Source of the DNA: Liquidambar formosana
Lineage: Eukaryota; Streptophyta; Magnoliopsida; Saxifragales; Altingiaceae
Length of the DNA: 64,000 nucleotides
Assembly: GCA_039720395.1 (NCBI GenBank)
Contig: CM077823.1
Location: 9,318,107 to 9,382,106 of the forward strand
Reading direction: 5' to 3'
Numbering within the stretch: position 1 is the first letter of the stretch; every line of letters starts with the position of its first letter. Both the position numbers and the translations under genes were made by a program. Below the pieces are notes generated by a model. The model searched no databases. It was not told the DNA's origin and saw nothing but the letters and a program-made list of their open reading frames with translations. Of the stretch, positions 47,537-58,677 are shown in pieces.

Positions 47537-47799
47537 GGGCTTCTCCTACAAATGCTAAAGCTTCCTCGTCCCAGCCATTGATAATTGCATCCTCCCACAT
47601 GTCCGAAATCTAACGCTAAATTGAGCGTCAAGTTGAAGACCCAACTTGAGCAAATCCAAATCCCTCCTCTGCGGATTTGGATTTGCTCAAGTTGGGGTCT
47701 TCAACTTGACGCTCAATTTAGCGTTAGATTTCAGACACGTGGGGGATACAATTATCAACGGCTAGGATGAGAAGGCTTTAACATTTGTAGGAGAAGCCC
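47537..47799. repeat. large inverted repeat upstream of the RH42-like gene
   Basis: Two 127-bp arms (47537-47663 and 47673-47799) separated by 9 bp are close reverse complements. A transcript would form a long, nearly perfect hairpin. A third, direct copy of most of the left arm follows at once. No transposon ends or target duplication are evident, so this may be a local inverted duplication of the promoter. Confidence 0.9.
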
Positions 47800-47893
47800 A
47801 GCCGTTGATAATTGCATCCCCCCACGTGTCCAAAATCTAACGCTAAATTGAGCGTTAAGTTAAAGACCCCAACTTGAGCAAATCCCAATCCCT
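47797..47893 (+). repeat. third, promoter-proximal copy of the arm sequence
   Basis: Repeats CAGCC, TTGATAATTGCATCC, AAATCTAACGCTAAATTGAG and AACTTGAGCAAATCC in the same orientation as the left arm, then runs into the CT-rich 5' leader of the helicase gene. This may be the ancestral copy. Confidence 0.85.
47823..47830 (+). promoter_or_regulatory. G-box/ABRE in the RH42-like promoter
   Basis: CACGTGTC combines a G-box (CACGTG) and an ABA-response core (ACGTGTC), about 70 bp before the CT-rich leader. A second CACGTG lies in the middle arm at 47736-47741. The left arm has CACATG at the same place (47596-47601). Function inferred. Confidence 0.5.
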
Positions 47894-48057
47894 TCTCTGC
47901 CTCTCTCTTTCTCTCTCAAGCCTCAACGACGGCGGTGCAACAAAACTCCTCGACGGCGACCAACGACGACATTGGGACAAACCTCCTCGACGGCGACATC
48001 GGCGAGAAACCCTAGCGGCGTGACGGAGCCGTCGACGAGAAACCTTCTCCGGCGAAT

Positions 48058-48212
48058 GTAAGACTCGGGCCTTAACTTGTTTCATGATTAGGTTTTTTTC
48101 AGTCTGTGATTATGTGTAAGCTAGTGCTAAACCTTGAGACCAAAATTGTAAAATCAAGAACTGGTGTGAACCGAAAACCGACGAAATCGAAGCATTTGGT
48201 AATTGATAGCAG
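48058..48212 (+). other. putative 5' UTR intron of the RH42-like gene
   Basis: A GTAAGA donor after GGCGAAT and a GATAGCAG acceptor two bases before the ATG bound a T-rich 155-bp stretch. Its presence argues against a processed retrocopy. Confidence 0.6.
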
Positions 48213-48214
48213 AT

Positions 48215-51200
48215 ATGGAAGAGGCGAAGCATAAATCTAGGAGGGAAGAATCAGAAAGGAAGGAGGATTCCAAGAGGAGTCACCGAGATAAGGAAAGGAA
48301 TGGAGATAAGCACAGGGAGAGGGACCGCGACCGCGGTGACAAGTATAGGGACAGGGAGAAGCACAGCAGGGATAAGCATCGAGACAGGGAAAGAGACAGA
48401 GCCGGAGACAAATTGAGGGGCAGGGAAGAAGACAGAGAGAAGGAGAAGGAGAAGGAGAGAGACAAGGAGAGGGAAAGGGAGAAGGAGAGAGACAGAGACG
48501 GGGAGAGGGAGAACGAGAGAGAGAGAGAAAGGGAGAGAGAAAGGGAGAGGGAGAAGGAGAGAGAGAGAGAGAGAGGGTGAGGGAGAGAGAAAGAGAAAGG
48601 GAGAAGAGGGAGCGAGACAGAGAAGACAGAGATAGGGAGAGGAAACAGGAAAGGGAGAAGCGGCGAGATGTGGATAGGGGTGATGATAGTAGTGGTGGCG
48701 ATGATGATGATAATGGGAGAGAGCATGATAGAAAACGGCGCCGGAAAGAGGAGGATGATTATAAGGAGAGAGAGAGGGAGCGGAGCGGGAGTAGGTTGAA
48801 CAAGAACAAGGATGGCGATGGTCAAGATAGCATGAGGAAAAGGAGTGATGAGGATTCGGATAAGAAAGAGAATAAAACTACTAGGGAAGAGGATTTGGAG
48901 GAAGAGCAACGAAGATTGGATGAGGAAATGGAGAAGCGGAGGAGGAGAGTTCAGGAGTGGCAAGAGTTGAGGAGAAAAAAGGAAGAAGCTAAGAAAGAAA
49001 AGCTTGCTGAAGAACCCAAGTCGGGTAAGGCTTGGACTCTTGAAGGAGAATCTGATGATGAAGATGCTGCCCCAGCAGGGAAATCGGATATTGATATGAA
49101 CTTAAATGAAGATGAGAGGCCTAGTGATGAAGTTGGGGATAAAATGGTGGTAGATTTTGAGAATGGAACAGCTTCACCCGTTTCGCAAAATGGGGGTGAT
49201 GGTGGTGCAGTAGGGGATGAGGAAATCGATCCATTGGATGCTTTTATGAATTCTATGGTATTGCCTAAAGTGGAGAAGCTAAATAGTACGGTGGTTCCTC
49301 CTGTTATTGAGGATATAAATTCTGAACTGACAAACAAGGATAAGAAAGATGATCAGAGAAATGGGAAACAGCCAAAAAAAGGTTCAAATAATGTTATGGG
49401 GAGAATAATTCAGGGTGAAGTTTATGATTCAGATTATGGGGACCTTGACAATGATGAAGATTCTCTAGAAGATGAAGATGAAGATGATGTTGAGTTCATG
49501 AAAAGGGTGAAGAAGACCAAAGTTGAGAAACTATCAATAGTTGACCACTCAAAGATTGACTACGAACCGTTTCGGAAAAATTTCTATATTGAAGTGAAGG
49601 AGATCTTGAGAATGACTTCTGAAGAGGTTGCAGCTTACAGGAAACAATTGGAATTGAAGTTACATGGAAAGGATGTGCCAAAGCCGATCAAAACGTGGCA
49701 CCAAACTGGACTTACGAGTAAGATTTTGGAGACAATTAAGAAGCTTAATTTTGAAAAGCCGATGCCAATTCAAGCGCAGGCCCTGCCGATAATTATGAGT
49801 GGTCGAGACTGCATAGGCGTCGCAAAAACTGGCTCCGGAAAAACCCTTGCATTTGTGCTGCCAATGTTGAGGCATATTAAAGACCAGCCTCCCGTGGTGG
49901 CTGGAGATGGGCCCATTGGGCTTGTGATGGCACCTACAAGGGAGCTTGTTCAGCAGATCCACAGTGATATCAAGAAGTTTGCCAAGGTAGTGGGTGTCAG
50001 ATGTGTGCCTGTATATGGAGGTTCTGGTGATGCCCAGCAAATTAGTGAATTAAAGCGTGGGGTTGAGATTGTTGTCTGTTCTCCAGGTAGGATGATTGAC
50101 ATTCTTTGTACGAGTGGTGGAAAAATTACAAATCTTCATAGAGTCACTTATTTGGTTATGGATGAAGCTGATCGTATGTTTGACATGGGTTTTGAACCTC
50201 AGATCACTCGAATTGTTCAAAATACTCGACCAGACCGGCAAACTGTACTCTTCTCTGCCACTTTCCTAATCAGGTTGAAATTTTGGCACGTAGAGTGTTG
50301 AACAAACCTGTGGAAATACAGGTTGGTGGGAGGAATGTTGTGAACAAGGATATTTCCCAGTTAGTTGAAATGAGACCAGAAAGTGAAAGGTTCTTTAGAC
50401 TGCTAGAACTTCTTGGAGAATGGTATGAGAAGGGAAAGATTTTGATTTTTGTCCACTCGCAGGAGAAATGTGATGCTTTGTTCAGGGATTTGCTCAAGCA
50501 TGGTTATCCCTGCCTCTCAATTCATGGGGCTAAGGATCAAACAGACCGTGAATCCAACATTTCTGATTTTAAGAGTAATGTATGCAATTTGTTGATTGCA
50601 ACAAGTGTCGCTGCTCGGGGTTTGGATGTAAAGGAGCTTGAACTGGTGATCAACTTCGATGTTCCAAACCACTATGAAGACTACGTTCATCGTGTTGGTA
50701 GAACAGGTCGAGCTGGCCGTAAGGGCTATGCTATCACGTTTTTATCTGAGGAAGATGCAAGATATGCACCTGATCTGGTAAAAGCCTTGGAACTCTCTGA
50801 GAAAGTTGTTCCTGATGACCTTAAAGTGCTTGCTGATGGTTTCATGGCGAAGGTAAATCAGGGACTTGAGCAAGCCCATGGGACTGGTTATGGTGGAAGT
50901 GGTTTCAAATTTAATGAAGAGGAGGATGAAGTGAGAAGAGCAGCAAAGAAAGCGCAGGCAAAAGAGTATGGCTTTGAGGAAGACAAGTCAGATTCAGAAG
51001 ATGAAGATGAAGGGGTCCGAAAGGCGGGTGGCGACATCTCACAGCAGGCTGCCCTTGCTCAGATGGCTGCCATTGCTGCTGCAACTAAAGTCAGTACAGT
51101 TACAATGCAAGCACCTATTTCAGCTGGCCAAATGCTTCCCAATGGTGGACTACCAGTATCTCTGCCAGGCGTCCTTGGTGTAACCATACCAGGCACAGCC

Positions 51201-51698
51201 ACAGTTGTGCTGGGGGCTGTACTGCCCATTCCCCCCAATGAAGGGGTTGCTCGTGCAGCAGCATTGGCTGCTGCCATGAACTTGCAGCATAACTTAGCAA
51301 AGATTCAAGCTGATGCAATGCCTGAACACTATGAAGCAGAGTTGGAGATAAATGATTTTCCCCAGAATGCTCGATGGAAGGTGACCCACAAGGAAACTTT
51401 GGGTCCAATTTCGGAATGGACTGGAGCAGCCATTACTACCAGGGGTCAGTTTTATCCACCAGGTAAGATTCCTGGACCCGGAGAACGCAAGCTGTACTTG
51501 TTCATTGAGGGCCCTACTGAACAATCTGTCAAGAGGGCGAAAGCAGAGTTGAAACGTGTTCTTGAGGATATTACGACCCTGGCATCATCACTCCCAGGTG
51601 GTGCCCAACCAGGCAGGTACTCTGGTGTAAAAATGAAAAAAAAGACACTTCGAACATACTTCGTGTACCTCAGTGAAAGAATCGAGAGCCGTTGTTGA
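48215..51698 (+). CDS. RH42: DEAD-box RNA helicase, RH42/PRP5 (DDX46) family, with frameshifts
   Basis: PRP5-type helicases load U2 snRNP on the branch site during spliceosome assembly; Arabidopsis RH42 (RCF1) is needed for correct splicing in the cold. Start ATG at 48215. The frame has about 120 codons of Arg/Glu/Asp/Lys repeats, then about 290 acidic and charged residues, then the helicase core: Q motif near PMPIQAQALP, AKTGSGKT (49819-49842), APTRELVQQ, CSPGRM, DEAD (50161-50172), SAT, LIFVHSQEK, IATSVAARGLDV and YVHRVGRTGRAG. An Ala-rich linker and the conserved C-terminal segment follow. Total length, about 1,150 residues, fits the family. The frame shifts near 48575 in a GA run and near 50265 just after SATF; each looks like one missing base (or a gained GA unit). 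The end may be altered too. Either sequence errors or a decaying gene. The coding part has no intron. Confidence 0.93.
48509..48577. repeat. GA-rich coding microsatellite
   Basis: GAGA-type repeats encoding alternating Arg and Glu in the helicase N-terminus. The first reading frame ends in a TGA right after the longest run (48578-48580). Confidence 0.85.
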
Positions 51699-53786
51699 AG
51701 CAGTGCATCCTTAGTCACTTACTATGTCTACCCTTATATCCACACAGGCCTTGCTTTTCTATAACTTTTTGTCCAAGCATAATTATTTCCTTTGCCCTTT
51801 GAAGTTTGAACCAGGGCTTGGAATTTTTGGCCATAATATCCCCATTGCTCTGTAAATTCACCTCAAAAAGCTTGTAATAGTTTCTTATTACATTAGATGC
51901 ATGTGATTCAGTAAATCTTCTCTTCCTTTCATTGAATTTAATTCTCTACAACTTTTATTTTTACGATGTGTTCAATTCTCCACAACTTGAGGCAGATGTA
52001 GAAATATTTATTTTCCAAGGTGTTCAGAGAATGTTAAAACCCTAAGTTTAACTGTAAAAGGGGTTTGTGAAGCAGTTATGGAGCTTGCCTTTAACTAAAA
52101 AATAGTTTTTGTTTTTCTTACTTTCTTCAACCATTGTCATTTTTAGTGTTGGGTGCTCCAAAAAAAAAGAAAAGAAAAGAAAAGGGGTTGTTCAGGTGTC
52201 TCTCGGAAATGGAATCTGTTCCATTGTGTTCTACCTCTCATATGAAGTGGGTGTATCTGTTCTGCTTATAAGTTAAAGCAGATACATATTGATTGTGGGT
52301 AAGAAAACATTTTGTACAGCAACACTCATAATCTTAATGCCTCAAGATTTGCACACGATAATCAGGCACCGGGGAGATACAATGGGAGGAGATTCCATCT
52401 GCCAAAAACCATTTTACTAGCATTTTTGTCTCTTCGTTTTGGAAGCCTGCTTCTTATTGGGTTTGAAGGCCTAATATTTCATTTGTTATTGGTGTCTTGC
52501 ATCGGTGAGTTTATTAAATGCTCTTTATTGGTTGTTGGAAGGACACAAAAAGGGTTTAAGTTCAGATTTTCATTTATATGCTTCAGTAGATAAATAGAAG
52601 CCCCTTATTTAGAGAAGATGAGAATGGGAAGAAAAAGTTCAATTGCTTACTTAGAAGGTGTTTTGAAGCAGGATTTGTAAGCTATTGATTGAAGACACAG
52701 GGATCTTTCTCTATCTTCTCAAAATTTGTTCATGAGGTTTGGTTTTTTCCTTTTGGTAAGAGATTTAATTATTCTTACTGTTTTTTCCTCATTTGGTGAG
52801 ATTGTTGGCTTGCATTATCCATGAGTTGGGAGTCTTTTATTGATGATTGTATCTTAGTGCAACGTATAGATAAAAACCATTGTATTCCCACCAATTTTAC
52901 AATATGGGGACCTATCAGAATCCATATTGTTTTACTAAATTTTGGTGTGCCTTGTTTGTTTGACTGTTCACAAAGGAAAAATTGCAAGCCAACATGGGTA
53001 TGTGAGCATGGCATGGTTAACCTCTTCTTTTTTAAAACAATATGGGTTGGATAATTTTTTACAAGACTTTTTTTGGTGAAAATCACGCTGTTCTCTAGAA
53101 TTTTGCCTAAAAAGTTCATTGATTCTTGTTTTCGTTATGACTCCGGGTGATCATATAATTTTAGTTGAATGGGTATTTGTTCTTTGTTGATTTATTCAGT
53201 ATTTATTTTATCATAGAATTTTGTGAGTATTTTTGGTTTTACATTGTAGTTCTTGAAATTTTGAGGATATGACTGGTTTGATATCTACATTTTCATGTAT
53301 GTTTGTTTATGGGTTTTGTTTCTATTTCAGCTGGTTTCTATGGTTACATATTCAGTCAGTTTTCGTTGTTATTTGAAGTGGGTAGGTAGATTTTGGTTTG
53401 CATGTATCGATTGGTCTGATGTATATTGATGAAATTACTTCTTGTGAAATATGTCCAATCGTTCACAGGTCACTTTGTTCCCCCATGAGGGCGTTGGTGG
53501 TTCTTTTTTTTTCCCTTTTTTTTTTTGGTCGTTGGAGAGTGGTTTATATGTCATTATTATTATTATTGATATGTTGGGGTTGTTGATAGGTTTATTGCCT
53601 TGTTTTTTTTTCCTCGAAGGACTTCTTTTCTTTGTTTTCTCCTTTTGTGATCAGTATAGCTATAGTTCTTTAAAAATTCAAAAAAGGGGAAAAGAAAAGA
53701 AAATAAAAGGAAAGGAAAATCATCCTCGTACTATTACCAAATTAGATTTTCATATTTATTTATTCATTATTTTGGTTAGTTGGGTC
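51699..53786. other. 3' flank of the helicase gene, no further gene
   Basis: AT-rich with T runs and a purine-rich AAAGAAAAG stretch near 52160 and 53680. Open frames here (for example 52312-52593, 52775-53119) show no family features. Confidence 0.5.
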
Positions 53787-53794
53787 ATTGTGAG

Positions 53795-54510
53795 TAGGAC
53801 TGCAAATAAACTGAGCCGTTTGTGAACAACTTGTGAACAAGCTCAATAAAGGTTCGTTCAAACTCGTTCAATTAATAAATGAACCAAGTCTAAGCTTAAA
53901 TACTAGGCTCGTTTATTAAACGAGCCAAGCTTGAGCAGACCATAGCTTAACTCGTTTACGTTTGTGAACAAGCTTATTAAGCGCTCGTGAACAAGAACGC
54001 AAATAGGATTGTTAAAAGGCTCGTGAAATAGCTTATTAGTAGACTCATTAAGGGACTTGTATAAATACCCTAAACTTGGGTAATAGTCTTTTGGATTATT
54101 GGACTAAATTTTATTTATTTAAAGTTTGATTTTAGACTTTCTTTAAATTCCTTTTTTCAACAGGTGCATTTTCAGATTTATGTTATTTTGTAGTAAGGTT
54201 TACATTATTATGATTTATGAATGGAAGTATCTTAATTCTTAATGTTTAAAACTCACATTCATGAGCTCACACCAATCTTGAACACGAGCTCAAATTCAAG
54301 CTCGAACTCGAGTTCAAGCTCAAGTTCAAGCTCGGCTTGTTTAGTTAAACGAGCCGAGCCAAGCCGAGTCGAGCCTGAGTTTTGCTAAATCTTATTAAGC
54401 CAAGCTTGAGCACAATAAATTAAGCTCATTTAAATCTCGACTCATTTATAAATAAACAAACTTTTGACTCAACCGAGTTTAAACACTCGACTCGGCTCAT
54501 TTGCAGCCTA
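53795..54510. mobile_element. non-autonomous hAT element
   Basis: Ends TAGGACTGCAAATAAACTGA and its imperfect complement finishing GCTCATTTGCAGCCTA. An exact 8-bp duplication, ATTGTGAG, flanks it at 53787-53794 and 54511-54518. The interior is rich in GAGCTCG/CGAGCC units and has no coding content. Confidence 0.9.
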
Positions 54511-54698
54511 ATTGTGAGTACTCTTTGTGGCATTTTAGCAAGTAGTTGTTGTAATTAGAGCTAAACATGCTAAGGAAATTTCAGTGTAGCCCTTCTGACT
54601 ATTAGAATTAGAATGACATGCCCAGTTGTTATATTTGAAGGATATTTCTCAACATATCTTTCATCAGGGGAAAACACACTTACATATCAGTTGTCATC

Positions 54699-56724
54699 TA
54701 TACTACCTATAAAAAAATGAATGTGAGAAAAACTTTTGATTGACTAATATACCTTTATTTTAATTTTTAAATACACAACTACCCTTCTTCATATATAGAA
54801 GATATAGCGAAATAAAACACATACCTTAATAAGAATTCTAAGGAAACTATGAAACACATACCTTAATAAGAATTTTAAAGAAACTATAAAACACATACCT
54901 TAATTCGTATATCTATATAACCTATAAAAGTCTATATCTATATAAAAGTCTTTTCTACCCAAAAAAAAAAAAAGAAAAAAAAAAAAGAGAAGGTATAAAG
55001 CCTTTACGTGTGTGAAAATTAGGTTAAACTCAAAGAGGTGTAGCATCTGTCATCTGGCACCAAAAGATTTCGTGCCCGCCACCATTTAGCCCAACTCCAA
55101 GTAGAGATCTCACAAAGTTATTTTTTCTCTTTTTATTTTTTTAAGAATTAGGTCATCCCAAGGTATGTGGTAGAGCCGTTTAGTAGAAATAGCATAGTAA
55201 TTCTTTTCACCACTGCTAGATTAAGATATCTCACAAGATTATCTCTCCTCTTTTTATTCTTCTCAAAACTGACTCTTCTTAGTTCTTACCACAAGGTATG
55301 TGGAGCCGTTCAATAGCAAATTAGAGCATAGTTATTGTTATTCTTTTCATTACAAGATTATTATCACAAAGTGTTATCCCTAGCAATACCAGGTACAAGA
55401 ACTAATAAAATTTATTCTTCTTCTTTTTACTGTTTTAATTCAGAGATATAATTATAAATATTCAATATATATATATATATATATATATAGATATTGGTTT
55501 AAACATAGATTTTTATATTAATATTACTATTATATTTAATATATTACAACATTGTGTATGTTGTGAATAGGATGAAATAGAACATGTCATATATAATCAT
55601 CTGAAGACAATTTTATTTTATTTTTATTTTTATTTTTTGCCTAACCACACACATTCAACCTACATTCAACCTCCTAACCCTTGAAAAAGATGTAGAACCT
55701 TACACACTTTTTAGGCAAACTTTGGTTAGCCTTTGATATATATATGTATATATATATATTTCTAGATACTTTATACCTGACTAATCCCCTATCATGCGCG
55801 GAAGGCAAAAAATAAAACATATTTTTTTACATTTGAATTAACGAGAGCTCTAAACAAAGTGTAAGGGCCGAAGGCCTGAAACTAAGTTCACAACTCAAAA
55901 GCCGAAAGATCTACTCAAATCCCAAATGGGACTTATTTATTTATTTATTTATTTTTTTGTTGCTACAATTGATATGGGCAGATTCTCATGTGGCCTTTAA
56001 TCATCCTATGGATATAAATTGCTACCATTAGGAGGGTTTTCATTTTTTTTTTTTTTGCCAAGCAATGAGGTATCCGAACTGTCAGAACCCCTACCCACGT
56101 GGTGCCACCGCCTCATGAGGTCGTTTAAATGAACTTAAAATCTACTTTTAAATGGACATTATCAGGATTTACATTATCCCTTTGTTCATTTTTTTCATTA
56201 ATTAACACAGAATTAGTAGAAATAAAATCAAACTTTAGTTCTCTATAAATAAATAATATTTTTAAAAAAAAATGCAAACTCAAACTCAAACTAACAGACA
56301 GCCAAATTTTGACCACTTAAACTACAAAAGTGGATTTTTTTTAAAAAACCCTTAATATCTTTTGTGTGGCCATGTTTTGACTGTCATGCTAGCAAGGTCC
56401 TTTAAATTGGATACATCAAGCACAACATCCATGTTTGGACTTTAACCCTTAATAAAATTTTCTTGTGAGCTAATCACTTAGCCGATTTATCAGGATATTA
56501 ATGTAGTAGACAATGGCTTTACACATTTTCTTGGGGCTTAGTTTAATCAAAGGTTTGCATACCTATGTTGGCAAAAAAAAAAAAAAAACCTCAAACGCAA
56601 ATAGAATTATCGTATCATATTTCAGAAAAAGCAAAACCATTAACATGTATGTTAATTTTTAAAACATAAAATTATTTTATTATTAGGTAAAAATTCACGG
56701 GCAACGCACGTGTGCAATATCTAG
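54699..56724 (+). mobile_element. candidate non-autonomous Helitron
   Basis: The left end reads A/TCTATACTACCTATAAAA, matching the TCTATACTACTATAAAA start I know from plant Helitrons. The right end reads CACGGGCAACGCACGTGTGC, then AATATCTAG/T, i.e. a GC-rich segment shortly before a CTAG end with a T after it. The flanking A and T fit the A-T target. The 3' stem is imperfect. No Rep/helicase coding is seen. A segment of about 140 bp is duplicated inside (near 55080-55350). Confidence 0.55.
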
Positions 56725-56859
56725 TATTTCTCAAAAGACTGCATGTCTTTTGAGTTTGCTCAGAAAGTATGTGACACTGATAGAAATCCATATCAGATGC
56801 TAGTTTTTCTAATGCTGCAGTCTTTTTTTTTTTTTTTTTTTTTTTTTTTTCTGGTGTGC

Positions 56860-57140
56860 ATGTTTCTGTATTTGGCTTTTCCTCTGTAACTTCTCTTACT
56901 TTACTTATTTTGGTTTAGGATTCATAAATAGTTTGTTCTTGGCTTTACCTCCGCAACTCAGCTCTTGTTTACTTATTTTGGTTTAGGACCCTGAAAAACA
57001 GTATCCCTGGTTAGATGCTGGTCTTTTTAATGTTGTCGGCTTGTTTTTTAGCTGTTCGTGTTTCTGTTTTTGGCTTTTCCTGTGTAACTCATGGCTCTTC
57101 TTTACTTATTTTGGTTTAGGACTCTCAAAAATAGTTTGTG
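56860..57140 (+). repeat. irregular tandem repeat
   Basis: TTTACTTATTTTGGTTTAGGA occurs three times with variable spacing (near 56900, 56969 and 57100), each preceded by a GGCTTTTCC/GGCTTTACC-type segment. It follows a T-run of about 28 bases at 56823. Confidence 0.7.
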
Positions 57141-57393
57141 CATGATCCATTCACCAATTCCATCGGTGTGTTCTCTTTCAGTGTTGGGATCTTCATGCAC
57201 GACACTTTGATACCCAAAGCTAATGTGGAAGATTCTGTGGCCATGCTTGCATTGAAGTTTTGGTTATATTTCTTCTTTCGTTCCTTGGTATTTCATTTAT
57301 TTTTAAAGTTCGTAGCATATTTAATATTATTCGTATGGTATACTTGTTTTGCAGTGCTGAAGATGCGCTCTTTAGACTTGATTGATTTATGTG

Positions 57394-57561
57394 GCGACAT
57401 ATGTTGTTTTCTCTTTGGGAATTAGTTTGGCTTTGATGGATGCTGGAATTCCACTGCGAGAACAGCTAGCAGGTGTTTCAGTGCATCTTGTTAGTGAACT
57501 TGACCCATCATTAATAGGCACAATTAAGGATTATCTTATACTGATTGATATTTTTGCACCA
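57394..57561 (+). pseudogene. polynucleotide phosphorylase fragment (mitochondrial PNPase-like)
   Basis: The frame reads SLALMDAGIPLREQLAGVSV, then a V-S-E-L-D-P stretch and IKDYLILIDI. This matches the second RNase PH core of plant mitochondrial polynucleotide phosphorylase, where the family has ALMDAGIPLR.HVAGVSVGL and IKDYRI.TDILG. PNPase trims RNA 3' ends in organelles. Only about 55 codons are recognisable. The conserved DGSTSMA segment expected just before is lost, one extra residue lies near the end, and a stop follows. This is a relic or a fragment captured by a transposon. No intact PNPase is in the window. Confidence 0.75.
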
Positions 57562-57569
57562 TAATGTTG

Positions 57570-58677
57570 CTAATGATCTCAAAATTTGTGAATTTCATAT
57601 TCTATTGGCCTTAAATTGAGAGAAATATGGAGTTTTGCATTAAGGTTGTGTATCTTTAGTCTATCCCAGTTTTCACTGTTGGGTATTTAAATAATCATAT
57701 TAATATTTTATTACACATAAACCAAGTGCACCATCTTTGGTCATTGTCTCGTTGACAATACAATTTCCTTCTTTGATATCTAGAGATTTTGATATGCTTA
57801 CGCACTTGATTAATCTTTCTGAACACATGTAGTCCCTCCTCTTACTTCGTAAGAGGTTCTAAGAGTGTACTTTTTCTTATTTTTTTCCGTTTTTTTTTTT
57901 TTGTTTTTTGGCAACATGGATAAGAAATTCATTTATATAAACAAATACCTAAATTACAACTCGAACTTTGGACCTCACTCCACATAGAAAAGAGAGATGC
58001 CACTAGAGCACAAAGCCATTGGCCCACCTCTTTTCACTTCATTGCAAATCTTTTCCTTGTATCTAAAATGATACGCAATTAAAACCCCCTCATCACCCTA
58101 TAAAAATTAAAAAAAAAGAACTTTTCACTTTAATGCAAATCTTCTCCTCGTATCTAAAATGATACCGTTTGGTTGTACCATGGTGTTTGATCCGCAAATT
58201 GGTGGGTCTTCCTTTTTCTTCACACTTCATCCAAATCCTGGTCGAGTCTGCCAGTCAGCCCAAAAATTCTCCGAGTAGACTTTCCAAAATGCGTAAAGAA
58301 CACCTCAATTTTTTATTTTTATTTTTATATTTTTATACTTTATTTGAGCTCTTAAATATGGCGTATACACGATCATTTCAGTTTTGTACGACATTGCCCA
58401 TACTGTCATCAGCCATTGCCGTTATAAGACTGTTAAAATGGGAATGTGAAACTTCTTACAAGCAATTGCAATGTAAAGAGCTTATTGCAAAAATACAAAC
58501 ATGAAATAAATTAAAACCTAGACATTAATTTAAGTTCGTGATGAATGACTGTTTTCAGTTATTCTTAAAGAAATAAACACTGAAGCAGGAAATGCTTCTT
58601 AACCTTTATTTAATACATATATATATATATATAAATTACATTTGGCGTATAATTGAAAACCAAAAAGTTGCCATAGT
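57570..58677. other. spacer between the PNPase relic and phosphomannomutase
   Basis: No gene recognised. A segment containing ATGCAAATCTT and TATCTAAAATGATAC is present twice about 105 bp apart (near 58030 and 58130). Confidence 0.5.

Noticed and set aside
48280..48963. 227-codon minus-strand frame opposite the helicase N-terminus
   Set aside because: Ser/Leu/Pro low-complexity translation produced by the GA-rich coding strand; no family features.
48215..51698. Idea that the RH42-like locus is a processed retrocopy
   Set aside because: A plausible 5' UTR intron and a normal-looking promoter and leader are retained, and no poly-A tail or target duplication is seen. Frameshifts alone do not show retroposition.
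57138..57425. 95-codon plus-strand frame before the PNPase relic
   Set aside because: No recognisable family and a T-rich reading; it could contain an exon-like piece, but I cannot support it.
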